A stretch of 64,000 nt of DNA, from the NCBI RefSeq assembly GCF_007830455.1, contig NZ_VLLB01000001.1, forward strand, positions 186,001 to 250,000, given 5' to 3'. Shown in pieces: positions 8,577 to 17,051 of this stretch. This stretch comes from Pseudoduganella lurida (lineage in GTDB: Bacteria; Pseudomonadota; Gammaproteobacteria; Burkholderiales; Burkholderiaceae_D). The stretch's first letter is position 1, and each line of letters starts with the position of its first letter. The position numbers and the translations under genes are program-made. The notes below the pieces were generated by a model. It ran no database searches, had not been told where the DNA came from, and saw only the letters and a program-made list of their open reading frames with translations.

Positions 8577-9860
8577 TTACGTCAGTTGGCATTTCCCAAA
8601 CTCGAGGTTCACTGCGGTAGCTTCGAGTTCGTCCGCTACGGCAAAGCATGGAGTAAGCAGACGAAGGTCCCGTGCTGACGCTCCAGCCTCACGGAAGGTC
8701 TGGCGCCAATTAGATAGTGTATCCTTCACCTGCCCTACAATGGATATCGCTTCATTTCTGGCGAGCTGAAATCGGTTGCACTGGGACAGGGCGTTGACAA
8801 CAGTACTTGCTCGGCCCAGTGCCCCAACACCGATGCTTTGTGACCGGTGTTGGGCTTCAATTTGCGGACACAGATCAAAGGCAGGAGAAAGCTGCAGTAC
8901 GCCAGGCTCCTTCATTAGTACGGCATGGTTGCGAAGATGGTCGTCGATATTTCCCACCATGATGTTGAAAACCATTCTTCGAAAAAGCTCCGGGCCGGCA
9001 CTGGGACAACCCGTATTACTTGAGCCAAGCGCCTCTGCGAACCCTGCGTACGAATACTTTTCCCTGTAGTGAGAATTGTCCCCTTGGATTACCAAAGGGT
9101 TTAATAGACTGTACGCACTCATATAATGGATGCGTGCCCCGCTCTCGGTACGATCAAACCGCTCAACCACAAGTGCCGTGCGAGACCCGATTTCAACAAG
9201 TTCAAACGATGGCACTGTGATGCCGGCAAGGTAAGCCAACCGTAGAGTTGCGTACTCAGCGATAGGAACGTCAAATGGGTCGTCCGGAAGCCCGAACTTG
9301 ACTATGTGCTCACAGCCGTCATAGGTGATCAGCGCCTTCGGCCGCACTCCTCCGAGATCGCAGCCCGGACGCAGCAGGCTTAAGCTGTCGTCTTCAAGGT
9401 GCTGTCCAGGTAATTGGACGAATTTGTAGAATTTGTCGAGCAAACTCGGGCTAAAGTCGGAAAGACTTGTGCCGATGTTGATCAGTTTAGGGGCGCAGAT
9501 ATTCTCCGGGCATGTTACTACACGTCCAGACCCGAAACTCGATGATTGAGCCAGCCACTCGATTGGAGAACTTGGCGCGGGTCGTCGCGCTTCAAGCAAC
9601 TGCCGCGCAATAAACCTCGCTCCCCACCCACTTGGCGCGAGGTCGGACAAGAAATACGTCCCATCCGAATTTGGCGACACGAGCGTGTCGTTAGAGTCCT
9701 TTGTGAAGAGAGCGAGAAATGGATCGACAAAATCTGCGGAGCTCCTTGATGTGAACTGACGCAGTCGCGCTCGACCATCCTGGTAGACACCAAAGGAACC
9801 AATCAAACGAATTGCATCCGGATTTTCACAATCAAATATGGAAACGCTTTGTTCGGTCAT
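8577..9860 (-). CDS. HipA-like serine/threonine kinase (toxin family)
   Basis: 427-aa HipA-fold protein. The HipA N-terminal-type segment covers about residues 10-110. A loop GGVRPKALI (about residue 165) corresponds to the ATP-proximal Gly-rich segment. The catalytic motif is NIDDHLRNH (D306-D307-H308, N311) and the metal-binding Asp is D329 in SPAFDLCP. HipA kinases phosphorylate glutamyl-tRNA synthetase or related targets and slow growth. No HipB-type DNA-binding antitoxin is adjacent; the nearest HTH genes are at 12.2 kb and 18 kb. No obvious ribosome-binding site precedes the ATG. Codon and base composition fit the island. Kinase family is secure; target and antitoxin are not. Confidence 0.85.
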   Translation of the reverse strand: MTEQSVSIFDCENPDAIRLIGSFGVYQDGRARLRQFTSRSSADFVDPFLALFTKDSNDTLVSPNSDGTYFLSDLAPSGWGARFIARQLLEARRPAPSSPIEWLAQSSSFGSGRVVTCPENICAPKLINIGTSLSDFSPSLLDKFYKFVQLPGQHLEDDSLSLLRPGCDLGGVRPKALITYDGCEHIVKFGLPDDPFDVPIAEYATLRLAYLAGITVPSFELVEIGSRTALVVERFDRTESGARIHYMSAYSLLNPLVIQGDNSHYREKYSYAGFAEALGSSNTGCPSAGPELFRRMVFNIMVGNIDDHLRNHAVLMKEPGVLQLSPAFDLCPQIEAQHRSQSIGVGALGRASTVVNALSQCNRFQLARNEAISIVGQVKDTLSNWRQTFREAGASARDLRLLTPCFAVADELEATAVNLEFGKCQLT

Positions 9861-9979
9861 GGGCTATGCAGGTTCGATGGGCAATTTTGCCCTGATATCC
9901 CTACTTTCAAAAACGCTGTGACAGCACAAACTAGCAAACGGATCGAATTTCGTCCGCCCCATCCAAGCACTCAGCAGCG

Positions 9980-10777
9980 TCACCTGGGTGATTGGCGGCT
10001 TAGCTCGACAATGAAGTTCGGATCGAAATCGTCATTTTCAGCGTGACCGCCTCTCATCATATAGCCTAAAGGATTGGCGACGACTCTACATTCGCCGACA
10101 AGATAATCGAAACTAGTGTGAGTATGTCCGTGAATCCATAGAGCTGCCTGCCGCACGAGTTGATCCAGGTCTGATGCAAACGCACCCGAAACTGGATCTG
10201 AAGCATATTCCGGCGCAACAGACTGTCTCGATGGTGCCATATGGGTAATCACCACTGTAGGACCAGGGAAAGGCTCACTGAGCTTATCCTTGAGCCATGA
10301 TCTTTGCTCTGCGTGGAGTTGCGCAGTGTCCAGTGGCCGTAACTTTCGATAGCCAGCCGACGCTACACGAATCCGTTGGTAGTCGTTCATCACGTTACCG
10401 GCATCGACCATCACATCGCGTTTGACGTCAGGTCCGAACAGCAAGAAGTCAGTCCACAGAGTCACGCCCAAGAAACGTATGCCTTGCAAAATATACTCGT
10501 CACAGTCGAGGTAGTGCACATTCGAATGCTTCTCGCACTCGACTCGTATGGCATCTCCCATCTGATCAACGGCTTCGCCGTAAAACTCATGATTGCCGGA
10601 AACATACAGTACTGGGGTGTCTGGGAAGGTCTGTGCTGCCCAAGCAGGGGCGCGCGCTTTTGTGTGAATGTCTCCAGCTAACACCACAGCATCCGGCCGG
10701 CTAGTCCCAATATCGAACCTCGGCGCGAAGTCCCGCCACACTTCAAGATGAAGATCAGACAAAACCAGTAAACGCAT
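9980..10777 (-). CDS. Calcineurin-like metallophosphoesterase
   Basis: 265-aa metallophosphoesterase with all family metal ligands: D8-x-H10 (SDLHLE), GD in LAGDIH, GNHE in VSGNHEFYG, a histidine in VITHMAPS and GHTH in WIHGHTHTS. It acts on a phosphodiester or phosphomonoester using a dinuclear metal centre; substrate unknown. The start has a strong AAGGA seven bases upstream. It is 119 bp upstream of the hipA-like gene on the same strand. Stand-alone phosphoesterases of this type are common cargo in islands, but no defence role is established for this one. Confidence 0.88.
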   Translation of the reverse strand: MRLLVLSDLHLEVWRDFAPRFDIGTSRPDAVVLAGDIHTKARAPAWAAQTFPDTPVLYVSGNHEFYGEAVDQMGDAIRVECEKHSNVHYLDCDEYILQGIRFLGVTLWTDFLLFGPDVKRDVMVDAGNVMNDYQRIRVASAGYRKLRPLDTAQLHAEQRSWLKDKLSEPFPGPTVVITHMAPSRQSVAPEYASDPVSGAFASDLDQLVRQAALWIHGHTHTSFDYLVGECRVVANPLGYMMRGGHAENDDFDPNFIVELSRQSPR

Positions 10778-10899
10778 TTTGCTTCCTTAAAAATTGCGAG
10801 ATGTAGACAGCGAGTAGACACCGAACATTTCGAATCGAATTTCACTTTCTCAGATGCTCGCTTCGAGGCCAGGCCGCACCCGCGCAAACTGGGACTGCA

Positions 10900-11496
10900 C
10901 TAACCCGGATTCATCGGCAGTTTGCCCAAGCCCAAAGCCGCACATGCGTCAGCCCAGTCGTTCTGGTCACTCATGGTCACCCAATCCCAATAAATGTCGT
11001 CCGGCCCGACGCCACAGTCGCACCATCCCTCTCGCCGTACCAAGTCTGCAAGCGCCCATGCAGGCGCGAGGGATGGTAGAGCCACACCCTCGCCGGCCCG
11101 CATGCCTGCAGCCATTTCATCGAACCACTCAGGCCCTTGTACGTTGACTTCAAACCTATCGACTTGGTATACCCGCCGCGTTGCGCTGACAGTAACGGTG
11201 ATCAAATAAGGAATTTGGGTGATCCAACCTGCACGGCGAAGAACCTCGAGGCCAGAAATCACTGCGCTCGGCATCACCATGCGAAGTCCCATTTCCCAAT
11301 CCGGGTACTCGGAAACGACCAGGTTCGCGAAAACACCGCTTTGTCCACCTAAGCCGCGGACGAGCCCCTGGCGGTTCCAACGGTAGAGTTCTTGTAGTGC
11401 GAACCGCGGCTTCCAACCCAGTCTGAGCGTCAGGTCGGCCATATGGAATACCCAGGGTAAACTTTCAAGCGCAACGCGACAACGGTTAGCGACCAT
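10900..11496 (-). CDS. AbiEi-like winged-helix protein (orphan antitoxin candidate)
   Basis: 198-aa protein starting at ATG 11496 (a TTG precedes it). The N-terminal 50 residues resemble a winged helix (ADLTLRLGWKPRFALQELYRWNRQGLV). The middle segment MVMPSAVISGLEVLRRAGWITQ is the kind of sequence seen in AbiEi type-IV antitoxins and related regulators. The C-terminus is acidic and Trp-rich. The expected partner, an AbiEii nucleotidyltransferase, is not adjacent: the neighbours are the phosphoesterase downstream and an unrelated small protein upstream. It could be an orphan regulator. Family assignment is moderate. Confidence 0.55.
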   Translation of the reverse strand: MVANRCRVALESLPWVFHMADLTLRLGWKPRFALQELYRWNRQGLVRGLGGQSGVFANLVVSEYPDWEMGLRMVMPSAVISGLEVLRRAGWITQIPYLITVTVSATRRVYQVDRFEVNVQGPEWFDEMAAGMRAGEGVALPSLAPAWALADLVRREGWCDCGVGPDDIYWDWVTMSDQNDWADACAALGLGKLPMNPG

Positions 11497-11661
11497 CAAT
11501 AACGTAACTCACCATTTGCACACCTGCCGATCGACGTGATAAGGAGACTTCCAGCACACACATTCAGGCCATGCCTATTGGGGCGCGTGAGAGTCACGCG
11601 CCTCACTTGGCGCGACGTTCGCAAATACGAAGCCGGTGCGGTCAAGGCGTGTCGACCCAGC

Positions 11662-12192
11662 TCACCGTGCCTGTTTCACGATGTTGGCAGGAAATACTCT
11701 CGGCAACATACGATAGTCGATGGATGCAGCAGCATCGTTAGCAGCTCCGAAGGTGTGCCCTCCCACGATCTCATCTTCAACAGTGACGTACAGAGGAAAA
11801 TCCGTCTCGCCGTCCTCGATCTTGCTTACATAAATCTCCTTGATCGGCACGACAGACCATTGATGCGCGAGGTCCAGCTCGGCAGGTAGAAGCATAAGGA
11901 CATCTAGTAGCTTCCGTTTTTTGTCCTTATTGATCTGCTGGCAGAACGCCAGCACATCCTCATGGCGCCAGAAGATTGTCGTCTGTGACACCCATGCACC
12001 GCCTTGCTTTATTGCATAGTTGATAAAGACATAAGACATGCCGAAATGGAGCGTTACTGCACGCCACGTTTGCACGCCTGCCCCCGAGGAAAACGGGTAC
12101 CCGGGAAGCTGGTGCTCCTTTTGTGTTGTCAACAAAGCAAACTCCGCAACGGTTGTGAACACTATAGATTGTAGCCCTAAAGTGCGCGCCAT
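11662..12192 (-). CDS. Hypothetical protein, divergent partner of Xre regulator
   Basis: 176-aa protein beginning MARTLGLQSIVFTTVAEFALL. No signal peptide; it has no family motif I recognise. It contains a basic central stretch (INKDKKRKLLDVLMLLP) and an acidic region (SKIEDGETDFPLYVTVEDEIVGGH). AAAAGGAA lies about 12 bases upstream of the chosen ATG; the frame stays open 37 codons further up, so the start is uncertain. It is divergent from an Xre repressor with only 32 bp between the starts. That arrangement suggests the repressor controls both, as in toxin-antitoxin or immunity modules. Function unknown. Confidence 0.6.
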   Translation of the reverse strand: MARTLGLQSIVFTTVAEFALLTTQKEHQLPGYPFSSGAGVQTWRAVTLHFGMSYVFINYAIKQGGAWVSQTTIFWRHEDVLAFCQQINKDKKRKLLDVLMLLPAELDLAHQWSVVPIKEIYVSKIEDGETDFPLYVTVEDEIVGGHTFGAANDAAASIDYRMLPRVFPANIVKQAR

Positions 12193-12224
12193 GAGTACAT
12201 CGTTCCTTTTCAACAGGACGATGT

Positions 12225-12545
12225 ATGAGCTTACTTGGACGCTTCGGGGCGGGACTGCAGTTGGCGAGGAAGAGCCGCGGCCTAACTCAAGAGGATTTTT
12301 CAATTGTGTCGAGCCGCACGTATCTCAGCAGCTTAGAACGGGGCCAGAAGTCCCCTACTATTTCCAAGATTGAAGAGATCGCTTCAGTGATCGGGATCCA
12401 CCCTATGTCGCTCCTTGCACTGGCATACCTGCCCAACACGGAATCGGAGCAACGGAAACTATGCGAACTCGTCTCGGCCGAGCTGCGGTCGATTCGCGGC
12501 GCAGGAGATCCAGAGAACAGCTCGAATAAACAAGATGACGGTTGA
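12225..12545 (+). CDS. Xre/Cro-type HTH transcriptional regulator
   Basis: 106-aa protein with a classical HTH_3 domain in residues 7-62: LQLARKSRGLTQEDFSI, then SSRTYLSSLERGQKSPTISKI. The C-terminal 40 residues are hydrophilic and end in a Ser/Asn/Asp-rich tail. AGGACG precedes the ATG by 4-9 bases. It is divergent from the 176-aa unknown gene with a 32-bp shared promoter space, so autoregulation and joint control are likely. It might also regulate other cargo in the island. Confidence 0.85.
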   Translation: MSLLGRFGAGLQLARKSRGLTQEDFSIVSSRTYLSSLERGQKSPTISKIEEIASVIGIHPMSLLALAYLPNTESEQRKLCELVSAELRSIRGAGDPENSSNKQDDG

Positions 12546-12713
12546 AAACAGCAGCGACGTCCTACAGACCGCCCCGTTATCGAATCAACTTCAATTTCCT
12601 TGTTCAAACAGTGCCGTCGACATGCGCATGTGTTCACGCTTAGGTAGAGCCACATAACAAAAAAAAAGCAAACAGCACAGTGCTAACTCATAGCTCCATG
12701 CTTTATTGCTAGT

Positions 12714-14081
12714 TCATAAAGTCACTAAGTTACATTGACTTCTATGAATCATAGCGTTGAACGCCATGCCATCAATTTCAGGAAAAGCTATAGAACCTTT
12801 GAAATACGCGAACTTCGGATCCTCGCTTTCCTCTTCGAACTGGCGCATCGCACAAGGATTAAAACTTGGCGGATTCAAGAATCTGAAAACTTCAGCGCGC
12901 GTTGAGACTAGCGACCAGTACATATCAACATACATACCGATAAAAGCAATTCTCCAGCAGACCCGTGCCCTATGCCAGAAAGCACTGATTTCCGTACTCG
13001 ACGGATCACGCAAGCTGTTCGGGGGCCGAGATGGGTTTAACGATAGATACCGCTCCAAATTCCTGCGCATTGCGCAGAGCGCTAGCAGAGGCAGGTCGGC
13101 CGCGTTCGGGAATGACTGAGATTCAGATCCCGTCGCCACCAGGTATCGACGATAATCTTCATCGGTAAAGGCTCGCCTAGCGTAAATTAAGCGTTCAAGC
13201 CGCCTTAATGTAGCACGGTAAATTCCCAACATACGGGTTCTGTAACGCCCGTCCCATGACACACGTTGGGCGAGCTTTACCTGCCAGCCTGGTTCCACGT
13301 TCAAGCGGACAGCCCAACGCAATATGATTAGTCTTGGTGTACGCCGTGCTGTTACGGGAAAGGGGTTTGCAGCCTCATTATGGTCCAGTACCCACTGTCG
13401 CATAAATGATCGATACGGAAAGGTATAATGGGATACATCCTTCCTATCAGACGAAGGCAAATGGTTCAGCAACGCTCTCCGAACCGATCCGCTTTCAATC
13501 CACCAGTCGTAAAGCCCCGAAAGGGCTTGACTGAACTTATCCGCGCAACATTGAATGCTCAACCGCGACTCGACGGTTGGCCACACGCCGGAAATTGGGT
13601 TATAGCAATGCGCGCATACATATGGACGATCGAGAAGCGACCGGCAAATTCCATATTGAGGCAACCTCATTCCGCAATGTTCGCACGTGGTCAAAAGACG
13701 CGCCCCATCTATTGGACAGGTTTCGATGTAGAGAGATTGATGCCAGTAGCTGTGGTACCCGTGCTCTAAACAAAGTGGACAGTATCTGAAATTCCCTTCC
13801 CACCATGTTGCATCGGCGAGTCTGCACGTGCGCTCGGCTATCTCCAGCTTCCAGTTAGTTGCAGACTCGAACTGGACCAACGAGATCTGGTCAAACGATG
13901 GGAACGACGAGGTGGAAAAGGTCGGCCGTTGTTTGCAGTATTGCAACAAGCGTGATCCGCTAAGGGCATTTCGCCAAGCGAACCTCCATAGCGACGATAG
14001 AATAGATTCATGTGGAAGCGGGCAGAGATCTTCGTTCAATCGACTTGAAGTATGTCCAAGAAAATCGGTAATTTCTCTCAT
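12714..14081 (-). CDS. tniQ: TniQ family target-selection protein
   Basis: 455-aa TniQ/TnsD-type protein, the target-site adaptor of Tn7/Tn5053-like transposons. The N-terminal PHESILSSLWRFAWRNA block and the zinc-binding module are typical: CPLCLEHGYHSYWHQ, then CPIDGARLLTTCEHCG and a third Cys pair YVCAHCYN. The C-terminal half is long and unassigned, longer than minimal TniQ proteins (about 300-400 aa), so it could bind a specific site in the TnsD manner. Its ATG overlaps the tniB stop by 4 bp (ATGA), so it is the last gene of the transposition operon. Confidence 0.9.
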   Translation of the reverse strand: MREITDFLGHTSSRLNEDLCPLPHESILSSLWRFAWRNALSGSRLLQYCKQRPTFSTSSFPSFDQISLVQFESATNWKLEIAERTCRLADATWWEGNFRYCPLCLEHGYHSYWHQSLYIETCPIDGARLLTTCEHCGMRLPQYGICRSLLDRPYVCAHCYNPISGVWPTVESRLSIQCCADKFSQALSGLYDWWIESGSVRRALLNHLPSSDRKDVSHYTFPYRSFMRQWVLDHNEAANPFPVTARRTPRLIILRWAVRLNVEPGWQVKLAQRVSWDGRYRTRMLGIYRATLRRLERLIYARRAFTDEDYRRYLVATGSESQSFPNAADLPLLALCAMRRNLERYLSLNPSRPPNSLRDPSSTEISAFWHRARVCWRIAFIGMYVDMYWSLVSTRAEVFRFLNPPSFNPCAMRQFEEESEDPKFAYFKGSIAFPEIDGMAFNAMIHRSQCNLVTL

Positions 14082-15079
14082 CGCTTCCTTCTCTCTCGCT
14101 TCTCTTCCTGATTTATGGTATCGATCGCATCGTCCAGCATTGCATAGGTAAGCGAGTCATCCCATCCCAGTTCAGCGAACGCCTTTTTCGATTGCTCGCG
14201 AAACATTTGTTCAAGCAGATATCTGCGTATGGCAATGAAAAGCTGTCGGCCAGGAATGCCTACGGATCGACTTGCCGGAGTGGCACATCGATCGACTGCA
14301 TCCAAAAACGTTCCTACTTGGTCAGCAAGACGAAACCCTTTCTCCCATGCGACCGGCATAAAATGTTGTACCCAAGTTAGGCCACCCTCCATAGGATAAA
14401 TCGAGGTGTCGAAATGCCTGAACAAGCCTCTAAAATCCTCTTCCTTTGAGAAGGCTCTGAAAATCATCTTACGGCGGGCGAAACGCGATATGAGATCAAG
14501 CCGGCCGCGTTCTCTCAGCAGTGCGAGAACGTCTCCAAAATCGGGCTCTTGGCCCATCATTACCGTAATGAGCTGAATTCCATCTTTGTCGAGTTCGTTG
14601 TACACATCTTTAAGAAAGAGAAAGTCATCGATACGCATTGCGTTTGCTTCGTCGATCAGTAGCAGAACGACTGGCGATTTGTTTGCGCGAGCCATGTCTA
14701 CTAACCGACGAATCAAACGATGACGAAGATCGAAAGTCTCTCCGCGCAAATCTGGATGACCAATCGCCGCAAGGAAGTGCTTGTAAAACGCACGAATTGA
14801 GGCTACCTGATGATTCCAAGTGTTATGTGGGATGACAAGCACCTCCGGCATACGCCGCCGAACCAGATGCTCAAGCATCATCAACGCTCGCGTTTTTCCC
14901 ACCCCGCTATGCGCCGTAAAGCAGCAACCAGTCTCTCGAACAAACACCAGTTGTCTCACTATCTGGTAGAGTTCATTGATGGGCTCGGTAGGAATCACAG
15001 TGCCCGAACGAAACACCGGATGGTCAATCAGTCCGCCGTCGGAATTTGCAGTTTTCGGGGGACGTTCATCAATCTCCAT
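14078..15079 (-). CDS. tniB: TniB/TnsC-like AAA+ transposition ATPase
   Basis: 333-aa AAA+ regulator that links the target adaptor to the transposase. Walker A AHSGVGKTRAL, Walker B VVLLLIDEANAM, and the TniB-type sensor stretch LDKDGIQLITVMMGQEPDF are all visible. The upstream ATG at 15097 is possible, but the ATG at 15079 (MEIDERPP) is preceded by GAGG at good spacing and overlaps the tniA stop by 11 bp. The 3' end overlaps tniQ by 4 bp. Gene order and overlaps match a single tni transcript. Confidence 0.9.
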   Translation of the reverse strand: MEIDERPPKTANSDGGLIDHPVFRSGTVIPTEPINELYQIVRQLVFVRETGCCFTAHSGVGKTRALMMLEHLVRRRMPEVLVIPHNTWNHQVASIRAFYKHFLAAIGHPDLRGETFDLRHRLIRRLVDMARANKSPVVLLLIDEANAMRIDDFLFLKDVYNELDKDGIQLITVMMGQEPDFGDVLALLRERGRLDLISRFARRKMIFRAFSKEEDFRGLFRHFDTSIYPMEGGLTWVQHFMPVAWEKGFRLADQVGTFLDAVDRCATPASRSVGIPGRQLFIAIRRYLLEQMFREQSKKAFAELGWDDSLTYAMLDDAIDTINQEEKRERRKR

Positions 15080-17051
15080 ATAGCACCTCACCTTCAAGAT
15101 CGGACTCCGGGAACCCGGTGATCATCCAAGTGGCACTTCGTCTCAGTTCCTGATGAGGGCGCCTATCCGAAACTGGTGCAGCTGTTTCACCACGGTGCTG
15201 CGCAGCAAAGGTTGCGCGTGCGATTTCTAGCCCCTCTTTCGGCGTAGGAATATTTTGTTTCGCCCCTACGTTTTTCGCTTTGGTTACAGATGTCTTTTCA
15301 TCACGCCACCGTTTGACCGGAGAGTGCCCATTTTCACGCTGCCGTAGCGTAAGGCCGGCATTGTTCAAGGCGGCTCGCTCACGCCAAGAGATATGCAGAT
15401 GGGCCCATTTTGGGGAAGCATTAAGCGCCCCAAGTTGCTCGCCACTATCACGAACCGTAGCGTGAACAATTTGGACATCGCGTCTGTCGCAATACAATAT
15501 GAGATCGCGTCCTATCAAATGGTACGAGGCTGCAAGCTCGGGGTTTGAATATCTCCAGCGCCCCAGATTGACATACGGCCGCTCGTGCTTTTTCAAGCTG
15601 CCACGAACGGTCGCGATCTGCTTATGCATCATTAGCTTTAGTTCGCTTTGCGCACGCTTTGGAAGAGGCTGCAGAAATACCCCGGACGCCGGCCTATCCA
15701 ACGAATTCAGGAGCGCTGACATTGGCGAAGCAAAGCTGACACCCTCACTACGTGTTTCGTTATGCTCCCGAATGCACCCATAAACGACGTCGATAAGGTC
15801 CTTGATCGTGATCTTAAATTTAATTGCTTGACCAACCGGATCATTCCGGATTGGATCCTTTGGACCGCTACCCAACGTAGACGGTAACCGCTGTAACCCT
15901 CGTCTTGTCAGCTGGCCAAAAATTCTCTCGACAACAGACCGGCGCCACCATGCGCGTACAGGACCAAAATTGACAGCACAGCCAACTGTTTGAATGATAT
16001 TGTCCACGACCTCTGTTGCCGCGTTTGACCAAGCATTATCCATTTTCAGGACGCTGAAACCCTGATAAGCCAACTCAGGCTTGACTTGATTCGGGAATAC
16101 TTTGCCGTCAACCGTAAGAGTACAAAATAGACCATCTTTTGAGCTGTCGATCGGGCGTAGAGAGGCTTCCACCACTTCGAGGACACTGTCTGCGCTTGGA
16201 TTGAGTTCTAATGCGATCCATGCACCAAGAACGAGGCCCCAGCGCTCTTCAACAAGTAGGCCGATATGCCAGCGCGCTACTGGTACTGGGATACGTTCGC
16301 CTTCTGAGGTCTCAAGCAAAATGATCGACGCAGCGTCTACCTTATGGAAGTCGAGCTGACAGGAGGTCATCCCCCTCATAACGGGTAGGATTGGCCTATG
16401 GCCAGACCCAACACTAGACCGGCGTTGTGCTTCTACTCCAGCGCGGGCTCCGAACCATCTGCCCGATTCCTGCGTCCGCAAACCGTGGCAGTACTTTCGA
16501 AGCGATCTATATCCGCAATCTTTCGTATTGAATGGCCAGTCATCGTCCCCCAGGCCGCACTCTCTCAGTTTTGTAATGAAAGATCCATGCAGGTCGCGGA
16601 AAGTCGTTTTAGCGCTGGGTACTTTTCGTCCGGGCCGTTTGAGGAACTCGTCATCGACAAATGAGCGTATTTCCGGCCTTTGCTCGAACAATAATGTCAG
16701 AGCCCCTGCACATCCCCCCGAGCTGCCGCCGATGAAATGCACAACGGGCGCGGTACGCTTGTACTCCTTGATCCGGTATCCAGGAATTAAGCCTGTAAAC
16801 CCAGCGATCGTACCGTTACCATCAGATGTGACACAGCGCTTGACAAGCCGCCTGACCTCCTGTGGCGAGAGAGAGACCCTTTCCTGTATTACGCCATATG
16901 GCTTAGCAGCGGCATACATTTCGACTGCTTGCTTACGGCGTTGGTAAATCGAGCGCTGGCCAGAATCCAAGGCGGCTTCGTCGGGCATTGGCCATAAGGT
17001 CAGGTCGCATAACTGTGACGGAATAAGAGAGCGACGGGAGCCCATATTCAT
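15069..17051 (-). CDS. tniA: TniA-like DDE transposase
   Basis: 660-aa transposase of the Mu/Tn7 TnsB/Tn5053 TniA class. A helix-turn-helix N-terminus (SLSPQEVRRLVKRC) is followed by the RNase-H-fold core. The DDE residues are D234 (CQLDFHKVDAA), D338 (KMDNAWSNAA) and E375 (VERIFGQL); 36 residues separate D and E, typical of the family. A Mu-type C-terminal beta-barrel follows (RWRYSNPELAASYHLIGRDLILYCD). GGAGG precedes the ATG, which overlaps the TnsA-like stop by 4 bp. All catalytic residues are intact, so the element may still be active. Confidence 0.92.
   Translation of the reverse strand: MNMGSRRSLIPSQLCDLTLWPMPDEAALDSGQRSIYQRRKQAVEMYAAAKPYGVIQERVSLSPQEVRRLVKRCVTSDGNGTIAGFTGLIPGYRIKEYKRTAPVVHFIGGSSGGCAGALTLLFEQRPEIRSFVDDEFLKRPGRKVPSAKTTFRDLHGSFITKLRECGLGDDDWPFNTKDCGYRSLRKYCHGLRTQESGRWFGARAGVEAQRRSSVGSGHRPILPVMRGMTSCQLDFHKVDAASIILLETSEGERIPVPVARWHIGLLVEERWGLVLGAWIALELNPSADSVLEVVEASLRPIDSSKDGLFCTLTVDGKVFPNQVKPELAYQGFSVLKMDNAWSNAATEVVDNIIQTVGCAVNFGPVRAWWRRSVVERIFGQLTRRGLQRLPSTLGSGPKDPIRNDPVGQAIKFKITIKDLIDVVYGCIREHNETRSEGVSFASPMSALLNSLDRPASGVFLQPLPKRAQSELKLMMHKQIATVRGSLKKHERPYVNLGRWRYSNPELAASYHLIGRDLILYCDRRDVQIVHATVRDSGEQLGALNASPKWAHLHISWRERAALNNAGLTLRQRENGHSPVKRWRDEKTSVTKAKNVGAKQNIPTPKEGLEIARATFAAQHRGETAAPVSDRRPHQELRRSATWMITGFPESDLEGEVLYGD

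Noticed and set aside
11662-12192. AbiEii-type nucleotidyltransferase partner for the AbiEi-like gene
   Set aside because: No GS-DxD nucleotidyltransferase motif is present, and it is separated from and paired with a divergent Xre gene instead.
12546-12713. Left transposon end immediately beside tniQ
   Set aside because: No copy of the TTTACG-type repeats or a TGT...ACA terminal repeat could be recognised there.
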